64,000 nt of DNA from Dyadobacter linearis (GTDB lineage: Bacteria > Bacteroidota > Bacteroidia > Cytophagales > Spirosomataceae), in NCBI RefSeq assembly GCF_907165045.1, contig NZ_CAJRAU010000008.1, positions 62,001 to 126,000 of the forward strand, read 5' to 3'. Below, piece after piece: positions 1 to 6,899 of the stretch (position 1 is the stretch's first letter; each line of letters opens with the position of its first letter). A program made the translations under genes and the position numbers. Under the pieces are notes generated by a model. It was not told the origin of the DNA and made no database searches. It was given only the letters and a program-made list of their open reading frames with translations.

Positions 1-981
1 CGTAGCTTCGGCAAGTCCGTAGGCGGGTACCAGGCTGTTGCGCCGGAATCCAGTGACTTTCATGGTTTCAGCAAATCTTTCCAGGCTGGATATGCGTATC
101 GGTTCTGCACCTACATACAATACCCGCAAAGAGCTTAAATCCAGCGTGGCAAGCTGTTCACCTGATATTCTGGCGTCACAATGATCAAGTCCGAAACCCG
201 GCCCGCCACAAAACCCGGCCTGGTAGTTACTGATAGCTTGAAGAAATAAGAATGGCTTGGTAATGAAAAGCAGGGGGGAAAGGACAATGCCGGTTCCTCC
301 TGTGTACAACGGGGATAAAAGCCCGTCAACTAATCCCATATCATGGTAATGCGGCAGCCAGGTCACCGAAACATCAGCTGCCGTTCTTCCAAAGCAATTA
401 TCGATAGCACTCAGGTTAGCAACCAGGTTAGTGTGGCTAATCATAACCCCCTTTGGAAGGCTTGTAGAGCCGGAAGTATATTGCAGGTATGCCGTTTGAT
501 GCGGATCGATGTCTGGAATATAGTTGCCGGCAGGCGTGGGATCAAAAGATACTTCGTCTGTAAACAACCAATTGATAGTGTAATCCTGTAATGCTTTTAC
601 GGCATCATTTTGCCTTTGAAAAAGCATTCTAAATGTCTTCCTGTTGGTGATGATCGCTGATGCTGCACAATCGCGAATAATATTGAGGATGCGCTGAATA
701 CCAGATTCCGAGTAGCCAACAGGGCAAGGTACGGCAATAAGCTTTGCTTGCAGTGAAGCCAGAAAGAAGCGAATAAAGGCGGCTTCTGCCGGAAGTAAAA
801 TCAGCAAGCGTGCGCCCGGCTTATATCGTGTGGATAGCCCGGCCGAGATCGCGTTTACCTGCTGACTTAGTTTGCTGTAAAGTATTTGCTCGGTTAACTC
901 ACCATCCTTACCTAAAAAGCCGTAAGCCAGCTTATCGGGATACAGGTTAGAATTTGATTCAAGTATATTGAGTATATGCAT
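1..981 (-). CDS. Fatty acyl-AMP ligase (AMP-dependent synthetase), 5' part, cut by window edge
   Basis: The reading frame starts with ATG at 981 and stays open to base 1, giving 327 residues with no stop; the C-terminal half lies outside the window. The adenylate-forming P-loop YTSGSTSLPKGV is at about residues 168-179. The FAAL-like stretch LPHYHDMGLVDGLLSPLY is at about 209-226, GGPGFGLDHC follows near 259-268, and the A5 motif YGLAEAT falls exactly at the edge (321-327). Family members activate fatty acids as acyl-adenylates and usually pass them to an acyl carrier protein or a PKS/NRPS module. The FAAL insertion motif that separates them from fatty acyl-CoA ligases would be near this region, but I cannot align it. 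It is probably the first gene of a leftward operon. Adenylate-forming enzyme is near certain; the FAAL subtype is likely. Confidence 0.85.
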   Translation of the reverse strand, partial: MHILNILESNSNLYPDKLAYGFLGKDGELTEQILYSKLSQQVNAISAGLSTRYKPGARLLILLPAEAAFIRFFLASLQAKLIAVPCPVGYSESGIQRILNIIRDCAASAIITNRKTFRMLFQRQNDAVKALQDYTINWLFTDEVSFDPTPAGNYIPDIDPHQTAYLQYTSGSTSLPKGVMISHTNLVANLSAIDNCFGRTAADVSVTWLPHYHDMGLVDGLLSPLYTGGTGIVLSPLLFITKPFLFLQAISNYQAGFCGGPGFGLDHCDARISGEQLATLDLSSLRVLYVGAEPIRISSLERFAETMKVTGFRRNSLVPAYGLAEAT

Positions 982-1056
982 AAAAAAATAACAGGCCGAA
1001 AGCGAGAAGTTGACTCCGCCTTTGGGCCTATTTAATTAAAGCTTAAAATGTTTACG

Positions 1057-1356
1057 TCATCTCGGTACCCTGGACCTGTTTCCATGACCGTAATGGTTGC
1101 CCCGATTATACTGACGTCTGTATACTTTATCATTTTGACGGCTTGGTCTGTAGCGGTCCGCATGAATCACCCGGCGATGCGGCTTCGCAACCACTACCCG
1201 CGGCGGAGGAGCCGGGGCGCGGTAATAATACCGATGCCCGTGCCTGTAACCATAATCATAGCCAGGGTTGTATGACGCACGGTATGTACAGGATGAAATG
1301 CTGATTGCTGCGATAATCGTTATAATTACCGACAACATGACTCTGTTTGCTCTCAT
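1057..1356 (-). CDS. Small His/Tyr/Arg-rich putative lipoprotein
   Basis: I chose the ATG at 1356 because it opens directly into a signal peptide, MRANRVMLSVIITIIAAI, ending in the lipobox ISSC with the acylated Cys at residue 23. An in-frame ATG at 1419 would add 21 hydrophilic residues before the signal. The mature part of about 76 residues is very basic and rich in Tyr, His and Arg (for example YGYRHGHRYYYR), with a central Pro run (RAPAPPP). It has no recognisable enzymatic domain. Small basic lipoproteins of this kind are common in Bacteroidota and have no known function. Translation and export are plausible; the role is unknown. Confidence 0.6.
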   Translation of the reverse strand: MRANRVMLSVIITIIAAISISSCTYRASYNPGYDYGYRHGHRYYYRAPAPPPRVVVAKPHRRVIHADRYRPSRQNDKVYRRQYNRGNHYGHGNRSRVPR

Positions 1357-1443
1357 GGTTTCGTTCGTTTTGTGCTTCTTATAAAACGATCCCGCCGTGG
1401 GAATAGTGCCATCAGGCACCTGGCAAACGTGTTGTCGGATAAG

Positions 1444-1553
1444 TTATCCACAGTGTAGAAACTTGTAAGTGCAGGTTAATACACTGTAAATTCGGTTCGT
1501 GTGGACTTGTTAACAGGTTATCCACAGTGGTAGTGTGGATAACTTGTTAACAA
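1444..1553. other. Cluster of three perfect DnaA boxes with a 20-bp inverted repeat (candidate oriC or DnaA-binding site)
   Basis: TTATCCACA occurs at 1444-1452 and 1518-1526 on the plus strand and at 1534-1542 on the minus strand. The last two lie inside a 20-bp inverted repeat (1507-1526 and 1534-1553) with one mismatch and a 7-bp spacer; each arm also carries TTGTTAAC. A degenerate box (TGTGGACTT) is at about 1500. The consensus box is TTATNCACA, so three exact copies in 100 bp are unlikely by chance. The site lies between a lipoprotein gene and a Dabb gene, both read leftward. dnaA is not in the window. The site may be an origin or a DnaA-titration or regulatory site. Confidence 0.55.
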
Positions 1554-1568
1554 ATATTAGCAAGTGAA

Positions 1569-1868
1569 TTATGCTTCTACATCGTAGATCAGCACCTTTT
1601 CCCAGAGGTGTGCATTCTCGTCGACAAACTTCTTGTGAAGTGGGTGAACCTGGTATACATCGTGCGCTGCTTCATCTGCAAAAACGAGGATTTCAGCAAA
1701 ATCATAAGTGGCGTCGATTACCGGGCGGCGCGTTGCTGCCGGGGTACCTATGTAAACTGATTCAATGGATTCAATGGCTTCGAGGGATTTAATTCCGGCC
1801 AGTAGCTGCTCGCGCGCTTCTGCATTATCCTTCTCTTTTAACCAAAAAAAGACATTATGTACAAACAT
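1569..1868 (-). CDS. Dabb (stress-responsive A/B barrel) domain protein
   Basis: The protein has 99 residues, the usual length of a single Dabb domain. It starts MFVHNVFFWLKE, the typical first strand (FxHxVxFxLK), and has the expected VHPLHKKFVDE segment near residues 77-87. These small dimeric ferredoxin-like barrels have varied or unknown functions; some are cyclases or stress-induced proteins. The gene sits 29 bp downstream of the sensor kinase gene on the same strand and may be co-transcribed. Family assignment is firm; the specific function is not known. Confidence 0.85.
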   Translation of the reverse strand: MFVHNVFFWLKEKDNAEAREQLLAGIKSLEAIESIESVYIGTPAATRRPVIDATYDFAEILVFADEAAHDVYQVHPLHKKFVDENAHLWEKVLIYDVEA

Positions 1869-1897
1869 GGATGGTGGTTTTATAGGTTTTAAAATGC

Positions 1898-2989
1898 TTA
1901 AGAATTCACTTGCGTTACAAAATCTTCTTCACTTTGTTCCGAATGGGCGCTGGTAAACGCTTTTTCAAGTTTGAAAGAAAATGTGGTCCCCTTATCCGGC
2001 TTTGACATCACGGCGATCTTGGTGTCGTGCGCATTTAGAATGTGCTTTACAATCGCCAGGCCGAGGCCGGTACCGCCGATATCTTTGCTCCTGCTTTTAT
2101 CGACCCGGTAGAAACGCTCAAATATACGGTTCAAATGTTCGTGTGGAATGCCCGGCCCGGTATCCCGCACAGCCACTTCCATGTATTTTTTACCCTCACT
2201 GAACTGCACAGTCACCTTGCCGCCCTCATTTCCGTACTTAATCGCATTTTCGATCAGGTTGAGCATTACCTGCTCCATTCGGTCGGCGTCGGCTTTAACC
2301 CACACTTCTGTAAGTTCGTCAGGCTTTACTTTTAATGTAACATTTCGGGATTTTGCGATATTTTCAAGTCTGCCGAAGATATTCAGCGCCATCAGCCGCA
2401 TATCGACCGCGGCCATATTCATTTTAATATCCCCCGTTTCCATCTGGGACAAAACGAGCAGATCTTTTACGAGTACATCGAGACTATCCAAATTATTGGC
2501 TGCTTTCCGCAAAAAGCGCTCGCGTACTTTTTCATCATCCATCGCGCCGTCGAGCAAGGTGTGGATAAATCCCTGGGCGGCGAAAATGGGCGTTTTAAAC
2601 TCGTGAGATACATCGGCAAGAAATTCCCGCCTGAATAATTCGAGCTTTTTCAGCTCATCAATCTCCTTCTGTTTTTTAGTAACATACACAAATATCTCGT
2701 CATTGATCGTCTTCAACGGATTGGATTCCTGGATCAGCTTTTTGCGTGGAGCAAGATTAAAATCCCGCATTTTGAGCTTGTGAATGGTACGGTACATCTT
2801 GTTCACCTCCCGGAAAACCAGAATATCGACCGTATACAAAACAAGAAAAAAGGAGGAGATAAACGCGGCAATAGAAACCACGAAAAGCATTCCTTTTGAC
2901 ACCCCCTCGACAAACGCTAGAAAACTGCTGGTGATAAGGGAAATCAGGAATGCAAGTATAAATGCAATAAATCGAGGACTCAGCGACAT
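1898..2989 (-). CDS. Sensor histidine kinase (PhoR/ResE type), no adjacent response regulator
   Basis: Two transmembrane helices (about residues 7-27 and 34-58) are separated by a very short periplasmic loop, so there is almost no external sensing domain. A linker of about 60 residues follows, then the HisKA box FLADVSHEFKTP with phospho-acceptor His129. The HATPase_c motifs are NLIENAIKYG (N box), DTGPGIP (G1) and GGTGLGLAI (G2). It should autophosphorylate and pass phosphate to an OmpR-type regulator. No response regulator gene lies next to it: the downstream gene is Dabb, and upstream there is a repeat-filled gap and gdh. The true partner must be elsewhere, or the signal is internal. Confidence 0.92.
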   Translation of the reverse strand: MSLSPRFIAFILAFLISLITSSFLAFVEGVSKGMLFVVSIAAFISSFFLVLYTVDILVFREVNKMYRTIHKLKMRDFNLAPRKKLIQESNPLKTINDEIFVYVTKKQKEIDELKKLELFRREFLADVSHEFKTPIFAAQGFIHTLLDGAMDDEKVRERFLRKAANNLDSLDVLVKDLLVLSQMETGDIKMNMAAVDMRLMALNIFGRLENIAKSRNVTLKVKPDELTEVWVKADADRMEQVMLNLIENAIKYGNEGGKVTVQFSEGKKYMEVAVRDTGPGIPHEHLNRIFERFYRVDKSRSKDIGGTGLGLAIVKHILNAHDTKIAVMSKPDKGTTFSFKLEKAFTSAHSEQSEEDFVTQVNS

Positions 2990-3098
2990 AACAAGAACAT
3001 TATTCCCATAAAGTTAACATTTATGCCACTTATTAAGGCGCAATTAACCGGCTAGGCGGGATTTGTTAATGTTTGGGTAATGTGGTGGGGCGGTTTGG

Positions 3099-3353
3099 GT
3101 CATTGGTGGTCACTTGTGGGCATTAATAGTCATTCGTGGTCATTAATTGTCATTGGTGGTCATTAATTGTCATTTAGAGTCATTTGTAGTACTTGTTATC
3201 AGGTGTAGCTAAGGGCCAATACTTTTAACAATTCCTGACTAGTAATGACCAGAAATGACAATCAATGACAATCAATGACTTCAAATGACAATCAATGACT
3301 ACAAATGACAATCAATGACCACAAGTGACTAATAATAACCACCAATGACAATT
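3099..3353. repeat. Two facing arrays of 10-bp repeats forming a long imperfect inverted repeat
   Basis: This array fills most of the 2990-3360 gap. The left array (about 3099-3192) is nine or ten units of GTCATTnnnn. The right array (about 3244-3353) is eleven units of the complement, AATGACnnnn, with consensus AATGACAATC. In parts a 20-bp higher-order unit is visible, with alternating four-base spacers (left AATT/GGTG, right ACAA-type). The spacer between the arrays (about 3193-3243) is unrelated sequence. The unit length is close to one helical turn, so each motif would face the same side of the DNA. The right array starts 7 bp after the gdh stop codon, so the transcript could fold into a long hairpin. 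Confidence 0.85.
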
Positions 3354-3360
3354 CCGAAAA

Positions 3361-4635
3361 TCAAAACCCTCCCCTAAACTTATAAGTACTCGATACCTTG
3401 TCGATAGCTACGATGTAGGCGGCGATGCGGAGGGATACTTTGTGTTTTTGGGAAACTTCGTATACTTTATCGAATGAATCTTTCATAATCCGGTCGGTGC
3501 GGCGGTTGATCCTTTCCAGGGTCCATTTGTAGCCGATCCGGTTTTGTACCCACTCGAAATAGGAAACCGTGACGCCGCCTGCATTGGCCAGGATATCAGG
3601 GACTACCATAATGCCCTTTTCATTAATAATATCGTCTGCTTTGGAAGAAGTAGGTCCGTTTGCACCTTCTACGATCATTTTCGCCTGAATGCCGGATACG
3701 TTTTTGCGAGTGATCACGTCTTCCTTCGCTGCCGGCACCAGTACGTCAACAGGCAATGTCAGCAGATCGTCTCCTGGGATGAGCTCTGCGCCGCTGAAAC
3801 CCTCCAGAGAACCTTTATTCGCGTCGCGGTAAGCTACTGCGGCTGCAATGTCGATTCCCTTGTCATTATAATATGCGCCGGAAATATCACTGATCGCGTG
3901 AATTGCCACGCCGCGGTCGCGGAGGAGCGTGGCGGCGTGTGAGCCTACATTACCAAAACCCTGCACTGCTGCAGTAGCACGGTACGGGTTGATCCGCAAT
4001 TTTTCCATACCAGCCAGCGCCGAAACCATCACACCCCGGCCGGTAGCCTCTGTCCGGCCCAGCGAGCCGCCCAGTACCAGCGGTTTTCCGGTTACTACCG
4101 CAGGCACCGTCATCCCTTTCGATTTAGAGTATTCGTCCATCAGCCACGCCATTTCGCGCGGGCCCGTTCCCATATCGGGTGCTGGAATGTCCTGATCGGG
4201 CCCGAAAACGTCGAGCAATGCAGTGGTATAAGCACGCATCAAACGTTCGATTTCTCCGGCCGACATCTCACGCGGGTTACATGCGACCCCGCCTTTTGCG
4301 CCACCATAAGGAATATCAACTACCGCACATTTCCACGTCATCCACGCGGCAAGCGCGCGAACTTCGTCCAGATTTACATCAGGATCAAAGCGGATACCTC
4401 CTTTGCTGGGACCTAAAATGGTGGAGTGGATTACGCGGTAACCTTCGAATGTCCGGATCTGGCCGGAGTCCATCATAACGGGCAAGCCAACAATTACCTG
4501 CTTACGCGGTACTTTTAATATGTGGTACATTTCTTCGGAAATTCCGAGAATTTCTACGGCTTTATCGAATCTCTGCATCATTGACTCCAGCGGATTTTCC
4601 TTATCCTTAATGGGAGCCGGTTCTATGTATGACAT
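3361..4635 (-). CDS. gdhA: Glu/Leu/Phe/Val dehydrogenase (glutamate dehydrogenase)
   Basis: The protein has 424 residues, the normal length for the hexameric NAD(P)-dependent enzyme. The substrate domain carries GPSKGGIRFDPDVNLDEV (residues 75-92) and the catalytic lysine in PYGGAKGGV (Lys114), followed by PAPDMGTGPREMAWLMDEY. The Rossmann domain has GFGNVG near residue 226. The enzyme interconverts glutamate with 2-oxoglutarate and ammonia in the cytoplasm and links nitrogen and carbon metabolism. Closely related leucine or phenylalanine dehydrogenases cannot be excluded by eye, but length and motifs favour glutamate. It is monocistronic, with its own promoter-like site upstream and a repeat array just past the stop. 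Confidence 0.93.
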   Translation of the reverse strand: MSYIEPAPIKDKENPLESMMQRFDKAVEILGISEEMYHILKVPRKQVIVGLPVMMDSGQIRTFEGYRVIHSTILGPSKGGIRFDPDVNLDEVRALAAWMTWKCAVVDIPYGGAKGGVACNPREMSAGEIERLMRAYTTALLDVFGPDQDIPAPDMGTGPREMAWLMDEYSKSKGMTVPAVVTGKPLVLGGSLGRTEATGRGVMVSALAGMEKLRINPYRATAAVQGFGNVGSHAATLLRDRGVAIHAISDISGAYYNDKGIDIAAAVAYRDANKGSLEGFSGAELIPGDDLLTLPVDVLVPAAKEDVITRKNVSGIQAKMIVEGANGPTSSKADDIINEKGIMVVPDILANAGGVTVSYFEWVQNRIGYKWTLERINRRTDRIMKDSFDKVYEVSQKHKVSLRIAAYIVAIDKVSSTYKFRGGF

Positions 4636-4688
4636 TTTCTAACTTGTTGAAATAAAGAATGTTAATGAATAATGTGTATTAGACCTTA

Positions 4689-4721
4689 CAAACTTACGGC
4701 ATTTGTTTTTATAATAACAAA
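4689..4721 (-). promoter_or_regulatory. Bacteroidota-type promoter candidate for gdhA
   Basis: On the minus strand, TTTG (bases 4721-4718) is followed after 21 bases by TAAGTTTG (4696-4689). This matches the Bacteroidota -33/-7 pattern (TTTG, TAnnTTTG). It would start transcription near 4682, about 47 bases before the gdhA ATG. It lies in a 272-bp AT-rich gap that holds no convincing gene. Confidence 0.5.
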
Positions 4722-4907
4722 AACTCAAAATATCTTGGAATACTACAATAAAATGGTAGAAGTAGATTGTTTTAAACAACATGAATTGGCTGAATGAATA
4801 TTTGGTTTCCTGCACTTTGCCAAAATATGATAGATACATTCTATGAAAAAATAAAATGATCAAAACCGACCACCCAAAGATTATTTTTTTGAAAAATGCA
4901 ATGCTCC

Positions 4908-5636
4908 TCAGAAAGTCAGCCCGAGCTCTTTCAGCAGGTTATCGCGGTAATTTGTACCGATTGGAAGTTCAATGGTGTTCAGGAAAATACGGTTTCCCTC
5001 GATGTGGTTGATTTTGGATTTGTTGACAATAAACGATCGATGAATGCGGACGAAGGTAGTACCGGGCAGCATTTCCTCGAAGTTCGAGAAGGTCATGGCG
5101 GGTAGCAAGGTGCTGTTCGCCAGTATTATTTTGGTGTAATTGCCATTTGCCTCTGCATACAGGAGGTCCGAGAAGAGTATCTTATAAATCCTTCCGTCTG
5201 TTTTGATAAAAATGAAATCATCTTTTTTGGGTACGGTTGTTTCTGCTGCGGGACTGCCGGCTACCTGCAAGCGCTCCATTGCCTTGTCGACTGCTACAAC
5301 AAAACGTTCGAGTGAAAACGGTTTTAATAAGTAGTCACAGGCAGAAAGTTCAAAAGCGTCGAGCGCGTATTCGCGATAGGCGGTTGTGAAAATTACCTGA
5401 GGTGGATTTTTAAGTGTTTTCAGAAAGGTAACTCCGTCCATTACCGGCATATTGATGTCCAGAAACAGGATATCAACCTTTTGCTCAAACAAAACGGGCT
5501 TTATTTCCAATGCATTTGTAACCGCGCCTACTACATTCAGGTAGGGGAAATGCGCGCAGTAGGTTGCGAGAATATCCCGCGCAATGGGCTCGTCGTCGAC
5601 AATGAGACAATTTATCTTTTGCATATCATAGCGCAT
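4908..5636 (-). CDS. LytTR-family response regulator
   Basis: The 242-residue protein has an N-terminal receiver domain, with acidic residues in CLIVDDEP and the phospho-acceptor Asp in LFLDINMPVMDG. A C-terminal LytTR DNA-binding domain follows (about residues 140-240), with the typical LLYAEANGNYTKI and FVRIHRSFIVNKSKI segments. It overlaps the end of the upstream kinase gene by 11 bp, so the two are translated together and form one two-component system. LytTR regulators often control neighbouring envelope or transport genes; the divergent outer-membrane protein gene at 6900 is the obvious candidate target (inference). Confidence 0.93.
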   Translation of the reverse strand: MRYDMQKINCLIVDDEPIARDILATYCAHFPYLNVVGAVTNALEIKPVLFEQKVDILFLDINMPVMDGVTFLKTLKNPPQVIFTTAYREYALDAFELSACDYLLKPFSLERFVVAVDKAMERLQVAGSPAAETTVPKKDDFIFIKTDGRIYKILFSDLLYAEANGNYTKIILANSTLLPAMTFSNFEEMLPGTTFVRIHRSFIVNKSKINHIEGNRIFLNTIELPIGTNYRDNLLKELGLTF

Positions 5637-6672
5637 TTAACCTCAGCACAACCTCGTAGGATTGCGCCTCCTCTTTGATGGTCAGCTCGTGTGCATTAGG
5701 ATAAAGCAGTTCAAGCCGCTTTTTAACATTGGGTAGTCCGAAACCGCTGTTTTTATCGAAAATCTTGGCTTCTTCTGTCGCAGGTCCGCGTGAGTTTTTG
5801 ACTGCAAACAATACCAATCCGTTCCAGGTTTTGATAGAAATGTCAATGTAAATTTTCTCGTCGGGCGTGTTTTTGGAATGTTTAAAGGCATTTTCAATAA
5901 ACACGATCAACAACATAGGCGCTATTTGAATTTGACTGTCGGTAACTTTCTCAATGTCAGTAACCAGTTCCAGCCGTTCTCCAATCCTGATTTTTTCGAA
6001 ATCAATGTAGTTTTCAATATATGCCAGCTCATCTTTGAGCGGAACGAACATTTCTCCGGAATCGTAAACCGAATAACGAAGCAAATCTGCGAGTTTCAAA
6101 AGTAGCGGAGGGATTTTTTCGTGTTGCGTAATGGATAGTCCGTAGAGGTTATTCAATGTATTGAATAAAAAGTGGGGGCTTAGTTGCGACTGCAGCAGAT
6201 GCAGTTCACTTTTACTATGCGCCGCCTCACTTCGGGCTACATTAAGCTCATTTTTGCCGATTTCCCGTACCAGTTTGATGAGCATACCAAGCATCACGCT
6301 GGCATTCATGAATAGCATCCAGCCAAGAACAAGTTCAAATCCTCGTGGACCATCTGGGGGGAACGCCATTGGTATTATGATACCCAAGCAGCTGATAGCT
6401 AGGATGGATGCAATAAAAAGTGCAGTTATTTTTAGCTCCTTGAACTTTATAATTGTCAGTTCTGCGAGGTACCTGCCGGTGAAAACGCCTGCGAACAAAA
6501 AGGCAGTAAGTGCAGTTGCAATTGCTTCGTCACCGTGCAAGTTCATTGCATTGGCAAAAAAATCCATTGCCACCCAGATCGGGCCAGCCGCGCATGCAGA
6601 TAGGAAGATGTATTTATCCCGGGTGCTAAACCCCGTTTTTGTCCAGATATCCGTTTGCTTTTCCATTTCCAT
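5626..6672 (-). CDS. LytS/YehU-type sensor histidine kinase
   Basis: The 348-residue membrane protein has about four predicted transmembrane segments in the first 145 residues. The His_kinase domain follows, with the phospho-acceptor region LQSQLSPHFLFNTLNNLY (PHFLFN is the hallmark of the LytS family). The C-terminal ATPase has LLIVFIENAFKHS and NSGFGLPNVKKRLELLY. There is no recognisable extracytoplasmic domain, so it probably senses a membrane-linked signal. It is the first gene of a two-gene operon with the LytTR regulator and is divergent from the barrel protein gene at 6900. Confidence 0.92.
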   Translation of the reverse strand: MEMEKQTDIWTKTGFSTRDKYIFLSACAAGPIWVAMDFFANAMNLHGDEAIATALTAFLFAGVFTGRYLAELTIIKFKELKITALFIASILAISCLGIIIPMAFPPDGPRGFELVLGWMLFMNASVMLGMLIKLVREIGKNELNVARSEAAHSKSELHLLQSQLSPHFLFNTLNNLYGLSITQHEKIPPLLLKLADLLRYSVYDSGEMFVPLKDELAYIENYIDFEKIRIGERLELVTDIEKVTDSQIQIAPMLLIVFIENAFKHSKNTPDEKIYIDISIKTWNGLVLFAVKNSRGPATEEAKIFDKNSGFGLPNVKKRLELLYPNAHELTIKEEAQSYEVVLRLNAL

Positions 6673-6868
6673 TTACCGGTTTGTGAGATTGCAAAGGTGT
6701 TTGTCAGGATCACAACTATGCAATCTTGCTGTCGGATTGGCTAAAAACCGTGACAGAAGTCGGGATTTAGCTTTCAGATCATTTCGACCTGCTGTGAATC
6801 GAGTCCGTCAGTGATTTGGGAAGTTACGACACTATTATTTCCCGCAGCCGGACAAGCTTCGAATATTT

Positions 6869-6899
6869 GGCTCATCAAATCACTTCCAATAGATGAGCC
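6869..6899 (+). promoter_or_regulatory. 8-bp inverted repeat abutting the start codon of the barrel protein gene
   Basis: GGCTCATC (6869-6876) and GATGAGCC (6892-6899) are exact complements separated by 15 bases. The ATG begins at 6900, immediately after the second arm, and no Shine-Dalgarno sequence is visible. In RNA this would form a hairpin touching the start codon and could limit translation. As DNA it could be an operator. Function is inferred only. Confidence 0.4.

Noticed and set aside
1048-1275. Plus-strand frame overlapping the small lipoprotein
   Set aside because: It is the antisense of the Arg/His/Tyr-rich lipoprotein, with no signal or domain of its own; the minus frame has a clear lipobox.
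4639-4863. Minus-strand frame of 74 codons between gdhA and the LytTR gene
   Set aside because: The sequence is very AT-rich and the protein is rich in Phe/Tyr without pattern; the gdhA promoter lies within it.
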